From CAZHCG01 sp046484285 (GTDB taxonomy: Bacteria > Myxococcota_A > Polyangia > JAAYKL01), in assembly GCA_046484285.1 (NCBI GenBank), contig JAWOBP010000156.1:1-64000 (forward strand): a stretch of 64,000 bases of DNA, written 5' to 3'. A model generated the notes under the pieces. It was not told the DNA's origin and searched no databases. It saw only the letters and a program-made list of their open reading frames with translations. Positions 34,541 through 41,711 of the stretch are shown here, in pieces (within the stretch, counting starts at the first letter, position 1; every line of letters begins with the position of its first letter). The position numbers and the translations under genes were made by a program.

Positions 34541-35731
34541 ATGCGTACATGGTGGGCTATGACTGCAATCGCCGCGCTGCTCCTGGCAGCTTGCGGCGGA
34601 GATCCGCCGCCGTTCGACGCAGACGCCGGTACGGACGCGGACAGCGACGCGGATTCCGACGCGGACTCCGACGCGGACTCCGACGCGGACTCCGACGCGG
34701 ACTCCGACGCGGACTCCGACGCGGACTCCGACGCGGACTCCGACGCGGATTCCGACGCGGATTCCGACGCGGACTCCGACGCGGACTCCGACGCGGACTC
34801 CGACGCGGACGCGGATCAGTGCACCGGAGAGGAGCAGATCGAGCTGCTGGTCGCCGACGCGGAGATAACCGAGCCGATGGAGACCGCCGAGAGCCAGTCG
34901 GGCGAGGGCATCTACTGCCGCACCACGGTCTACGGCGAAGGTCTGGCCGAGTGGTCGGGAGTGCAGATTCCCTGCCAGGGTGACTGGTACGTGCTGGGCC
35001 GCGTCTTCGGACAGGCGCCGGTCGACTCGATGTACCTGACGGTCGAGGATTACGACGAGGTGGTCTGGGATTTCAGCCAGTGCGAGGGGACCCAGTACTG
35101 GGACTGGGACTTCGCCTCCTCCGGGCCGGACGTCGAGGAGTGCTCGGTCGGCGAGATCGAGGATCCGGTGTCGTTCTTCCTGGTGCCCGGGCCGATCGGC
35201 GTCGCTCTTCGCGGGCGCGAGATACCGTCCGAACAGGGATACTCGCCATCGGTGGCCCGCCTCTACCTGGTCACCGATCCCGAGATCGATCCGGACACGA
35301 TCGGGCTGGGCCTGCTGGACATCACCGGCCCCGGCGCTGTTCCCGACAACCTGGTCGACATCTACCACCAGGTGGGCGACGTCGGCACGCCGCTCGACAC
35401 GACGCTGGAGGCCTGGATCCGCTGGTCCGGCTCGGTGAGCCCGGACAACGAGGAGGGCTGCGGGCCCTATCCCCCGGACGTGTTCACCGATGCGGTGGCT
35501 CTGATTCGCAGGGGCACCTGCCAGTTCTCCGACAAGGTCGCCAATGCCGAAGCGGCCGGCGCGGTGGGAGCAGTCGTGCTCAACAATCAGGGCAACGAGA
35601 TAGTCTACATGACGGGAGATCCCAACGGTATTCCGGCCACCTTCGTCGGCCAGGACGACGGGCAGGCGATCGTCGACTGGATCCTGGATCACCCCGGCCA
35701 GGCCACCGTCGCGATCCACCCCATGCCCTGA
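34541..35731 (+). CDS. PA-domain lipoprotein on an Asp/Ser/Ala stalk
   Basis: ATG 34541 follows GAGGAGGCC. The 396-residue product has a lipobox (LLAAC), then a stalk of about 60 residues of repeated DADS, then a strand-rich region and a PA (protease-associated) domain near the C-terminus (VALIRRGTCQFSDKVANAEAAGAVGAVVLNNQ). PA domains mediate substrate or ligand binding, usually attached to proteases, but no protease domain is visible here. It is likely a surface-displayed binding protein. It stands alone on the plus strand. Confidence 0.8.
   Translation: MRTWWAMTAIAALLLAACGGDPPPFDADAGTDADSDADSDADSDADSDADSDADSDADSDADSDADSDADSDADSDADSDADSDADSDADADQCTGEEQIELLVADAEITEPMETAESQSGEGIYCRTTVYGEGLAEWSGVQIPCQGDWYVLGRVFGQAPVDSMYLTVEDYDEVVWDFSQCEGTQYWDWDFASSGPDVEECSVGEIEDPVSFFLVPGPIGVALRGREIPSEQGYSPSVARLYLVTDPEIDPDTIGLGLLDITGPGAVPDNLVDIYHQVGDVGTPLDTTLEAWIRWSGSVSPDNEEGCGPYPPDVFTDAVALIRRGTCQFSDKVANAEAAGAVGAVVLNNQGNEIVYMTGDPNGIPATFVGQDDGQAIVDWILDHPGQATVAIHPMP
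34646..34810 (+). repeat. 12-bp tandem array GACGCGGACTCC encoding the stalk
   Basis: There are thirteen almost identical 12-bp units (only C/T changes in GGAC/GGAT) plus a partial unit, each coding Asp-Ala-Asp-Ser. Identity at the DNA level points to recent expansion by slippage, so copy number may vary between strains. Confidence 0.9.
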
Positions 35732-35740
35732 CGGTTTCGG

Positions 35741-36892
35741 CTACTCGCAGCTCGCGGGCCGGGGAAGCTCCGGCCAGCGGTCCAGGGCGCGCTCGAGCTC
35801 GCCGGCGCGATATCGATACGCCGCAGGCCAGTCGAAGCGTTCCAGCAGCAACCGCGCCGTCTCCAGGCGTCCCAGCCGCAGCTCGATCTCGACGAGTCGC
35901 AGCCTGGCCCGCGCCTCGGCGGGAGCCGCACCGGCCGCTTCCACGACCCGCTCGCGAGCCGGCCAGTCCCTCCCGGCTCGCTCCAGGCGGCAGGCGCGCC
36001 GCTCGGCCGCCGCGAGGTCGCCGGGAGGTGGCTCGGGCAGAGTGCGCAAGTGCCTCAGCGCGCGGTCCCAGCGCCCGTCTTCGATCAGCAGCTCGACCAG
36101 CTCCTCGCGCAGCTCCTCGAAGGACGCCCCCGGCTCGTACCCCTCGGCCAGCACGGCCTCGACGACCTCGCACGCCGCCACCGGGTCCGAGCTCTTCAGC
36201 GCCGCTTCGGCCAGTTCGGCCGCGCTCTCCCCGCGGGCCGGCTCCAGCGAGACGGCGATCCGCAAGTGCCGCACGGCCGCGGCCCAGTCGCCTTCCTGCA
36301 GCGCGATTCTCCCCAGCCCGCGGTGGGCCGCGCCACATGACGGATCCGCTGCGGCGGCGCGGCGATAGAGCTCGGCCGCGGCGCGACGCTCGCCGCGCTC
36401 CAGGTGGAGGCGGGCCAGCCACAGCTCGGCCTCGCGGCTGCCGGGCTCGACCCGCATCGCGCGCAACGCGGCCCGCTCTGCTTCCTCGACGTCTCCGCGC
36501 GCCAGCCGCAGCTCGGCCAGCGCGATCCAGGCGTACTCGGCGGCGGGCTCCGACTCGATCGCGGCGGCGATCTCCTCGCGCGCCTGCTCGTACCGCTCCA
36601 GCTCGATCAACGTCAGCGCCAGGTCGACGCGCAGGTGGAAGTCGTCCGGGTCGGCGCTCAGGGCCCGGCGGTAGTGGAGCGCTGCCTCCTCCAATTCTCC
36701 GTCGAGACGCAGCAGATCGGCGCGCAGCTTGTGCTCGTAGGCGAGCGGAGAGCCGCTCGCGCCGCCGGGGCCCGAGGAGACGACCAGGCTGCGGCTGGAC
36801 GTATCCGCGTCGAGCGCGGCGCCTCCGGCGCAGGCGGCGAAGGTCGCCGCCTGCAGAAGGCAAGCGGTGTTGGTGAAGAGCGCGGCGCGCAT
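35741..36892 (-). CDS. TPR-repeat lipoprotein
   Basis: The 383-residue product starts at ATG 36892 with a signal peptide and possible lipobox TFAAC. It contains serial TPR units (AALHYRRALSADPDDFHLRVDLA, AWIALAELRLARGDVEEAERAALRA, AELWLARLHLERGERRAAAELYRR, AHRGLGRIALQEGDWAAAVRHLR). It is convergent with the PA-domain lipoprotein gene. A scaffold role in envelope processes is likely; no enzymatic domain is seen. Confidence 0.75.
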   Translation of the reverse strand: MRAALFTNTACLLQAATFAACAGGAALDADTSSRSLVVSSGPGGASGSPLAYEHKLRADLLRLDGELEEAALHYRRALSADPDDFHLRVDLALTLIELERYEQAREEIAAAIESEPAAEYAWIALAELRLARGDVEEAERAALRAMRVEPGSREAELWLARLHLERGERRAAAELYRRAAAADPSCGAAHRGLGRIALQEGDWAAAVRHLRIAVSLEPARGESAAELAEAALKSSDPVAACEVVEAVLAEGYEPGASFEELREELVELLIEDGRWDRALRHLRTLPEPPPGDLAAAERRACRLERAGRDWPARERVVEAAGAAPAEARARLRLVEIELRLGRLETARLLLERFDWPAAYRYRAGELERALDRWPELPRPASCE

Positions 36893-37040
36893 CGCCGCCG
36901 GAGCATAGCAGATCTGGGGCAAAACAAGTATCGCAAGACGTCTCAATATATCACCGTCGCCACCGGTTTTCTTCCGGGTCGTTTCGTTGTAAAAAAAGCA
37001 GTCAATTTTCGAAACGAAGAAAAACGCGAGGTGAAGGGCG

Positions 37041-37595
37041 ATGACAGACGTCAACACGAAATGTCTCGATACATTTCCCGGATGGCTGCGATCACTCGAC
37101 GAAGACGTGCAACTCGTGTTCCGCGCGATCGAGAACACCGAGCTGCCGGTCGAGGCGCGCAGGTTCCTGGTCGGGGGCATCAACTACCTGTTCAGGTCGC
37201 TGGACCTGATTCCGGACGGCATCGACGACATCGGCTACCTGGACGACGCCTTCGTGCTGCGTCTCTCGGTCAAGTCGGCGCTCGAGGAGAATACGGACGC
37301 GCTCGACCCGGAGCTGATGGCCAAGCTCGGCCAGCTGGCCAACGACGTGGATTTGATCGAGCAGCTATTGGAAAAGGACGTGTTCGACCGCCTGGACAAG
37401 TACACGCGCGACCTTCGCAAGGGAGCGGCCCGCGGTCGCACCGTGGACGAAATCGTGGAAGACGAAAACGTCTTCAAGGAGTTCGTTTCCGAGGTCGGCA
37501 GCTTCGTCAAGGGCTACACCTCGCCCGGCTTCGCCAAGGATCAGAAGAACCTGATCAAGCTCGAGGCGTTTTTGGAAGCCAAGCTCCCCAAGTAG
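37041..37595 (+). CDS. DUF1232 (YkvA-like) protein
   Basis: The 184-residue protein has the DUF1232 core RFLVGGINYLFRSLDLIPDGIDDIGYLDDAFVLR, including the conserved D-LIPD-IGYLDD segment. The C-terminal part is helical and charged (EQLLEKDVFDRLDKYTRDLRKG). The function of the family is unknown. GAGGTGAAGG precedes the ATG. It stands before the iron-sulfur oxidoreductase gene, with about 150 bp between them. Confidence 0.75.
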   Translation: MTDVNTKCLDTFPGWLRSLDEDVQLVFRAIENTELPVEARRFLVGGINYLFRSLDLIPDGIDDIGYLDDAFVLRLSVKSALEENTDALDPELMAKLGQLANDVDLIEQLLEKDVFDRLDKYTRDLRKGAARGRTVDEIVEDENVFKEFVSEVGSFVKGYTSPGFAKDQKNLIKLEAFLEAKLPK

Positions 37596-37742
37596 TGACG
37601 CGCGGCAGGCGCGACACGCATCGGTCCCCGGCTCGCGATTCGGCTCGCGCGGGGCCGTAGAGAACGAAGCTACTCTGTTGCCGTCCAGGGCGAAGGTCCG
37701 CTGATCGGGCAGGGTTGTCCGAGAAACGAAAGGAGCACTGAG

Positions 37743-39803
37743 ATGGGTCCCTACGTCATGACCGCATGCATCGCGGTGGCTCTCGCCGTCTTCGGCTGGT
37801 CGGCGCACCGGCGCTGGCTGCTGATGCGCGCCGCCGCCGCCGAGAACCGCTTCGATCGCCTCGGCACGCGCCTGGGCCGCATGATCTGGTTCGCGCTGAT
37901 GCAGCGCAAGCTGCCCAAGTACCCGGTGATGGGGCTGATCCACATGGCCATCTTCTGGGGCTTTCTGGTGCTGCTGATCAACACGGTGATCCTGTGGGGC
38001 CGCGGGTTCGATGAACATTTCGCCCTGTGGATCTTCGGCGACAACTGGCTGGGTGACCTGTACCGCTTTCTCAAGGACATCTTCGCGGTCGCGGTGCTCG
38101 TAGCCGCCGGGCTGGCGTTGCTCAATCGCGTGATCCTGAGGCCGTCGCGGATGACCGCCTCGTTCGAGGCGGCGCTGATCCTGCTGATCATCGTGGTGAT
38201 GATGATAGGCGATCTGGCCTACTGGGGCTGGCAGCTGTCCAGCGAGGGGATGAGCGGCTTCCACGTCTCCGAGCCGTTCGTCTCGCTGGTTGCCGCGGGC
38301 TTTTCTCGGATGGAACCCGCCTGGGTCGAGATCCTGGGCACGATCGGCTACTGGGCGCACGCGGTGCTGGTGTTGATCTTTCTCAACATCCTGCCTTACG
38401 GCAAGCACTTCCACGTTGTCACCTCTCTGCCCAACGTGTTTTTCTCCAACCTCGAGGCGCCGGGCAAGCTGCCCCGCGACGAGAACATCGAGAAAGTGCT
38501 CAACGAGGAGGACGAGGAAGAGGAGGACGAGGAAGAGGAGCCCGTCTTCGGCGTCGACGAGGTCCAGCACTTCAGCTGGAAGGACGTGCTGGACATGTAC
38601 TCCTGCACCGAGTGCGGGCGCTGCACGGACAACTGCCCGGCCGCCGAGAGCGGCAAGCCGCTGCAGCCCAAGCAGTTCCTCACCGCGGTGCGCGATCACC
38701 TCTACTCCCGGCAGCGGGAGATGATCTCCGGCAAGATCGAGAGCCGCCCGCTGGTGCCGGACGTGATCGATCCCGAGGTGGTCTGGAGCTGCACCACCTG
38801 CCGCGCCTGTGAGGAGGAGTGCCCGCTGCTGATCACCTACGTGGACAAGCTGGTCCGCATGCGGCGCGACCTGGTCGAGGGACGCGGCGAGCCGCCGGCC
38901 GAGCTGGCCACGGCTCTGCGCGGAATTGAGACCAACGCCAACCCGTGGAACATCTCGCCGATGGATCGCGACGACTGGAGCGAGGGGCTCGAGGTCCCCC
39001 AATTCGATTCCGACAGCTGCGAGTACCTGCTGTTCGTCGGCTGCGCGGCGAGCTTCGACGATCGGGCGCGCAAGATCGCTCGCGCGCTGGTCTCGCTGCT
39101 GGACGCCGCCGGCGTCAGCTACGGCTACCTGGGAGCCGAGGAGCCGTGCTGCGGCGACATCGCGCGCCGCGGCGGCTCGGAGGCCAACTTCCGGATGATG
39201 GCCGAGATGACCGTCGAGACGCTCAACGAGCTGGGCGTCGAGAAGATCATCACGCCCTGCCCGCACGGCTACAACACGCTCAAGCACGAGTACCCCGAGC
39301 TGGGCGGCGAGTGGGAGGTGCTGCACCACAGCGAGCTTTTGGCCAAGCTGCTCGACGAGGGCAAGCTGCGTCCCGCCCAGCGGGTCGAGCAGCGGATGGT
39401 CTTTCACGACGCCTGCTACCTGGGGCGCTACAACGAGATGTACGACGCGCCGCGCCGCATCCTGGAAGCGGTTCCCGGCCTGGAGCTGGTCGAGATCGAC
39501 GCCGGCCGCCAGCGAGCCATGTGCTGCGGCGCGGGAGGAGCGCGCTACTTCATGGAGGAGGCCCCGGACCAGCGGGTCAACAGCAGGCGCCTCGACCAGC
39601 TGCTCGAGCCAAAGCCGAAATCTATCGCCTCGGCCTGCCCGTTTTGCATGACCATGCTCTCCGACGGCCTCAAGGAGCGCGACCTCTACGACAGCACCGG
39701 CCAGCTCGACGTGGCCGAGATTTTGGCGATCTCCTGCGGAAAGGGAGACCGCAAGCTGCTCAGGGAGCAAGGCGACTCCGCCGAGACCGGAGCGGAGGGC
39801 TGA
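37743..39803 (+). CDS. Membrane iron-sulfur oxidoreductase (EtfD-like, HdrD/CCG type)
   Basis: The 686-residue protein has an N-terminal cytochrome-b-like membrane domain (about five helices in residues 1-220), an acidic linker (about 253-267), two [4Fe-4S] ferredoxin motifs (Cys288/291/294/298 and Cys350/353/356/360), and two C-terminal CCG domains (EEPCCGDIARR and AMCCGAGGARYF). This layout matches EtfD-type proteins that pass electrons from electron transfer flavoprotein to menaquinone, linking fatty acid oxidation to respiration. etfA and etfB are not in the window. GAAAGGAGCA precedes the ATG. Confidence 0.85.
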   Translation: MGPYVMTACIAVALAVFGWSAHRRWLLMRAAAAENRFDRLGTRLGRMIWFALMQRKLPKYPVMGLIHMAIFWGFLVLLINTVILWGRGFDEHFALWIFGDNWLGDLYRFLKDIFAVAVLVAAGLALLNRVILRPSRMTASFEAALILLIIVVMMIGDLAYWGWQLSSEGMSGFHVSEPFVSLVAAGFSRMEPAWVEILGTIGYWAHAVLVLIFLNILPYGKHFHVVTSLPNVFFSNLEAPGKLPRDENIEKVLNEEDEEEEDEEEEPVFGVDEVQHFSWKDVLDMYSCTECGRCTDNCPAAESGKPLQPKQFLTAVRDHLYSRQREMISGKIESRPLVPDVIDPEVVWSCTTCRACEEECPLLITYVDKLVRMRRDLVEGRGEPPAELATALRGIETNANPWNISPMDRDDWSEGLEVPQFDSDSCEYLLFVGCAASFDDRARKIARALVSLLDAAGVSYGYLGAEEPCCGDIARRGGSEANFRMMAEMTVETLNELGVEKIITPCPHGYNTLKHEYPELGGEWEVLHHSELLAKLLDEGKLRPAQRVEQRMVFHDACYLGRYNEMYDAPRRILEAVPGLELVEIDAGRQRAMCCGAGGARYFMEEAPDQRVNSRRLDQLLEPKPKSIASACPFCMTMLSDGLKERDLYDSTGQLDVAEILAISCGKGDRKLLREQGDSAETGAEG

Positions 39804-39898
39804 GGTCTCGCCTTCGTCCTGGACAGTCGGGGGATCGACATCACACCACCACGCTGAGCAGGCGCGATACCGATCGTCGCTTGTCTGTTTGGGGCTCG

Positions 39899-40183
39899 CT
39901 ACTCCGGAATCTCGTCCGCCTCCACGTACTTGGCCAGGATGTCCGCGGCCTGCACGAGGCGGTGGGGCTTGCCGTCGATTCTTATCTCCTCTCCGGAGAA
40001 CTTTTTGTAGATCACCCGATCGCCGATCTCGATCTCGTCGCTGGCGTCCGCGGCCAGCGCCACCACCTTGCCTTCGTCGGGACGCTGCTTGGCGTTTTCG
40101 GGCAGGATGATCCCACCGCTGGTCGTCTCTTCTGGTTCGAATTGTTCGAGTAGCACGTAATCACCCAGTGGTTGCAGCTTCAT
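39899..40183 (-). CDS. groES: GroES-type co-chaperonin
   Basis: The 94-residue protein has the GroES pattern: MKLQPLGDYVLLEQFEPEE, the mobile loop TTSGGIILPENA, GKVVALA, GDRVIYKKFSGEEI and the end AADILAKYVE. AAGGAGGAGG lies before the ATG. groEL is not adjacent, so this may be a second, stand-alone copy. It is preceded on the same strand by the glutaredoxin gene, with a 20-bp gap, so the two are probably co-transcribed. Confidence 0.92.
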   Translation of the reverse strand: MKLQPLGDYVLLEQFEPEETTSGGIILPENAKQRPDEGKVVALAADASDEIEIGDRVIYKKFSGEEIRIDGKPHRLVQAADILAKYVEADEIPE

Positions 40184-40203
40184 CGCCTCCTCCTTCGCGG
40201 TGC

Positions 40204-40449
40204 TCACGCCGCGCTTTGTTCGGGCGTCAGGTCGAGCAGCTCGTCGATCTTGGCCCGGTCGAAACCCACGACGTAGCGCCCCTCTATGTCTATTTGGGGC
40301 ACGCCGGTCTGTCCGGTCCTGGCCATCAGGCTGCGCGCCGCGGCCGGGTCCTTTGAGACGTCGACCTCGATGAACCGCACGCGCCGCTTGCGCAGGTAGC
40401 TCTTGACCCTGTTGCACCAGGGGCATCTCTCGCCCACGTAGACGACCAC
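40204..40449 (-). CDS. Glutaredoxin-like protein, 5' region disturbed by a MITE
   Basis: The 81-residue product has a CPWC redox centre (Cys9, Cys12), a cis-Pro loop (TGVPQIDI) and the GFDRAKIDELL helix, a compact glutaredoxin or NrdH-like fold. The only in-frame start before a stop is GTG 40449, without a good ribosome binding site. Upstream, the frame stays open and coding-like (TPQPSGEGKRAKR) until a TGA inside the MITE at 40501-40662, so an original upstream start may have been lost. It may be poorly translated. Confidence 0.75.
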   Translation of the reverse strand: MVVYVGERCPWCNRVKSYLRKRRVRFIEVDVSKDPAAARSLMARTGQTGVPQIDIEGRYVVGFDRAKIDELLDLTPEQSAA

Positions 40450-40500
40450 GCGCTTGGCGCGCTTGCCCTCCCCGGAGGGCTGCGGAGTCGCCGAGGTCTC

Positions 40501-40662
40501 TAGCCCTCGTCAACCCCACAATGCCGGGTCGGGCCGGCCCTCATCGACGATCCCTGCGTCACTCCTCCTCGAATTGGCACCGCCAGTCCTTCGTCGTCGT
40601 TCCTTGGCCTCGCCGATGATCTCTCGCCCCGTACCCGAAATCGTCGGGTTGACGAGGCACTA
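40501..40662 (-). mobile_element. MITE-like element, copy 3 (162 bp), inverted
   Basis: This is the same element as 489-651 in reverse orientation. The TIR at 40646-40662 is perfect; the other TIR (40501-40516) has a 1-bp deletion and one change (TAGCCCTCG). The interior matches copy 2 (GACGAAGG rather than GACTAAGG). It separates the glutaredoxin gene from the Phd/VapC module. Confidence 0.85.
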
Positions 40663-40721
40663 GCTTTTCCGGCCGCACGAACCCCCATTTTTCGTTCCAA
40701 AGCCGTCGCGTCGGATGGCCT

Positions 40722-40758
40722 TTGACATTACGCAAAGAGGTCATTATTATCATAATAA
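40722..40758 (+). promoter_or_regulatory. Consensus promoter with operator palindrome for the Phd/VapC module
   Basis: TTGACA (40722-40727), a 17-bp spacer and TATTAT (40745-40750) form a near-perfect sigma70 promoter. A perfect palindrome TTATTAT-C-ATAATAA (40744-40758) covers the -10, the expected antitoxin operator. Confidence 0.8.
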
Positions 40759-40781
40759 CCAATACGAACAGGAGCGTTTCG

Positions 40782-41057
40782 ATGCCCACTATCGAGATTC
40801 CAGCCGCAGAAGCCAAAAGGCGCCTGGCCGACTACCTTAGCCGCAGTTCCCACGGTCAGTGCCGCGTGGTGGTCACCCGCCGGGGCAGACCGCTGGCCGC
40901 GATCGTCAGCATCGAGGACTTGCAGGATCTCGAGCAGCTCGAAAAGCGCCGGGGGCTGGCCTCGGTGGCGGGCAAGTGGAGAGGCTTCGCCGAGATAGCC
41001 GCTGATATCGAAGCGGCCAGGAGCTCCGGCGGCGAAGGTCGCGATGTATCTCTTTGA
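40782..41057 (+). CDS. Phd/YefM-type antitoxin
   Basis: This 91-residue protein has the Phd/YefM N-terminal pattern (MPTIEIPAAEAKRRLADYLSR, then VVVTRRGRPLAAIVSIEDLQ) and a disordered C-terminus that would wrap the toxin. ACAGGAGCG precedes ATG 40782; an upstream in-frame start lacks one. It overlaps the toxin gene by 14 bp. It probably represses its own promoter through the TTATTATCATAATAA palindrome, helped by the toxin. Confidence 0.85.
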   Translation: MPTIEIPAAEAKRRLADYLSRSSHGQCRVVVTRRGRPLAAIVSIEDLQDLEQLEKRRGLASVAGKWRGFAEIAADIEAARSSGGEGRDVSL

Positions 41058-41448
41058 CACCGACGTGCTGACCACCGTGCTCAAGCCGCGTCCTCCCCGG
41101 CGCCTGCTCGAGAGGCTGTCGGATGTTCCGGCCTCTCGGCAGTTCACCAGCACCGTCACCATCAGCGAGATAGTCTACGGCGCGCACAAGAGCGACAGGA
41201 CCGACCACCATATCCGCAACCTCGAGCAGGTGCTGCTGCCCGCGGTCAACGTGTTGGATTTCGACGCCGAGGCTGCGTACCTGGCCGGTGCGATTCGAGC
41301 CCGGCTCGAAGCGCGCGGCCTGCCCCTGTCGTTCGCCGACATCCAGATCGCGGCGATCGCCCGCGCCAACGAGCTGACCCTGATCACCGGCAACGAGCGG
41401 AACTTTCGCCGGATCGGGGATCTGCGCGTGGAAAGCTGGCTGGCCTGA
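41044..41448 (+). CDS. PIN-domain toxin (VapC/FitB-like)
   Basis: The 134-residue PIN protein has MYLFDTDVLT (Asp5), TISEIVYGA (Glu42), LSFADIQIAAIA (Asp99) and the TGNERNF motif, where an Asn takes the place of the fourth acidic residue. It is a presumed Mg-dependent ribonuclease restrained by the upstream antitoxin. The two genes overlap, which fits translational coupling. The stop is 27 bp before the promoter of the trp leader. Confidence 0.87.
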   Translation: MYLFDTDVLTTVLKPRPPRRLLERLSDVPASRQFTSTVTISEIVYGAHKSDRTDHHIRNLEQVLLPAVNVLDFDAEAAYLAGAIRARLEARGLPLSFADIQIAAIARANELTLITGNERNFRRIGDLRVESWLA

Positions 41449-41475
41449 GCCTGGTCTATTTTCGTCAAAAATTTG

Positions 41476-41504
41476 TTGACAGCCGCGCCCGACCAGCTTA
41501 GAAG
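41476..41504 (+). promoter_or_regulatory. Promoter of the trpB2 leader
   Basis: TTGACA (41476-41481), a 17-bp spacer and TAGAAG (41499-41504). Transcription would start about 41510-41512, at or next to the ATG of the leader peptide, so the leader could be translated from a leaderless or very short 5' end. Confidence 0.55.
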
Positions 41505-41510
41505 CGAATC

Positions 41511-41579
41511 ATGTTCGCTTCGCGCGCAATCACGACGCTCTCCCGTCGCTGGTGGCGGCCCTGCCTCCTCCACGGGTAG
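41511..41579 (+). CDS. Putative Trp leader peptide (attenuator), 22 codons
   Basis: ATG 41511 to TAG 41577-41579 encodes 22 residues with two adjacent Trp codons at positions 14-15 (TGGTGG at 41550-41555), followed by Arg; E. coli TrpL likewise contains GWWRTS. Four Arg codons also occur. There is no strong ribosome binding site, only AGAAGCG. It is followed by two U-tailed hairpins and trpB2, which is what a ribosome-mediated attenuator requires. A short ORF with WW could occur by chance, but not easily in this exact place. Confidence 0.65.
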   Translation: MFASRAITTLSRRWWRPCLLHG

Positions 41580-41627
41580 GGCGCGCGCGGACCCAGGACG
41601 ACCACACAGTCAACGAGCAGGCAACGC

Positions 41628-41665
41628 GGACCGCGACCCCACCCGGGCTCGCGGTTCCTTTTTTT
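41628..41665 (+). terminator. Intrinsic terminator 1 in the trpB2 leader
   Basis: GGACCGCGA (41628-41636) pairs with TCGCGGTTCC (41649-41658), 9 bp with one bulged base and a 12-nt loop, followed by seven T residues (41659-41665). Confidence 0.75.
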
Positions 41666-41666
41666 C

Positions 41667-41699
41667 GGCCGTGGGCAACCAGCTCGCGGCCTTTTTTTT
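41667..41699 (+). terminator. Intrinsic terminator 2 (probable attenuator) directly before trpB2
   Basis: A ten-pair stem GGCCGTGGGC/GCTCGCGGCC (two G-U pairs) with loop AACCA is followed by eight T (41692-41699) and then at once by the trpB2 ribosome binding site GGAGGTG. CCACGG in the leader (41570-41575) can pair with CCGTGG in its 5' arm (41669-41674), giving a possible antiterminator when a ribosome stalls at the Trp codons. Confidence 0.8.
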
Positions 41700-41711
41700 G
41701 GAGGTGAAACG

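Noticed and set aside
34646..34810. Regular short repeats suggesting a CRISPR array
   Set aside because: Units are 12 bp without spacers and encode an Asp-Ala-Asp-Ser stalk in frame; no cas genes are nearby.
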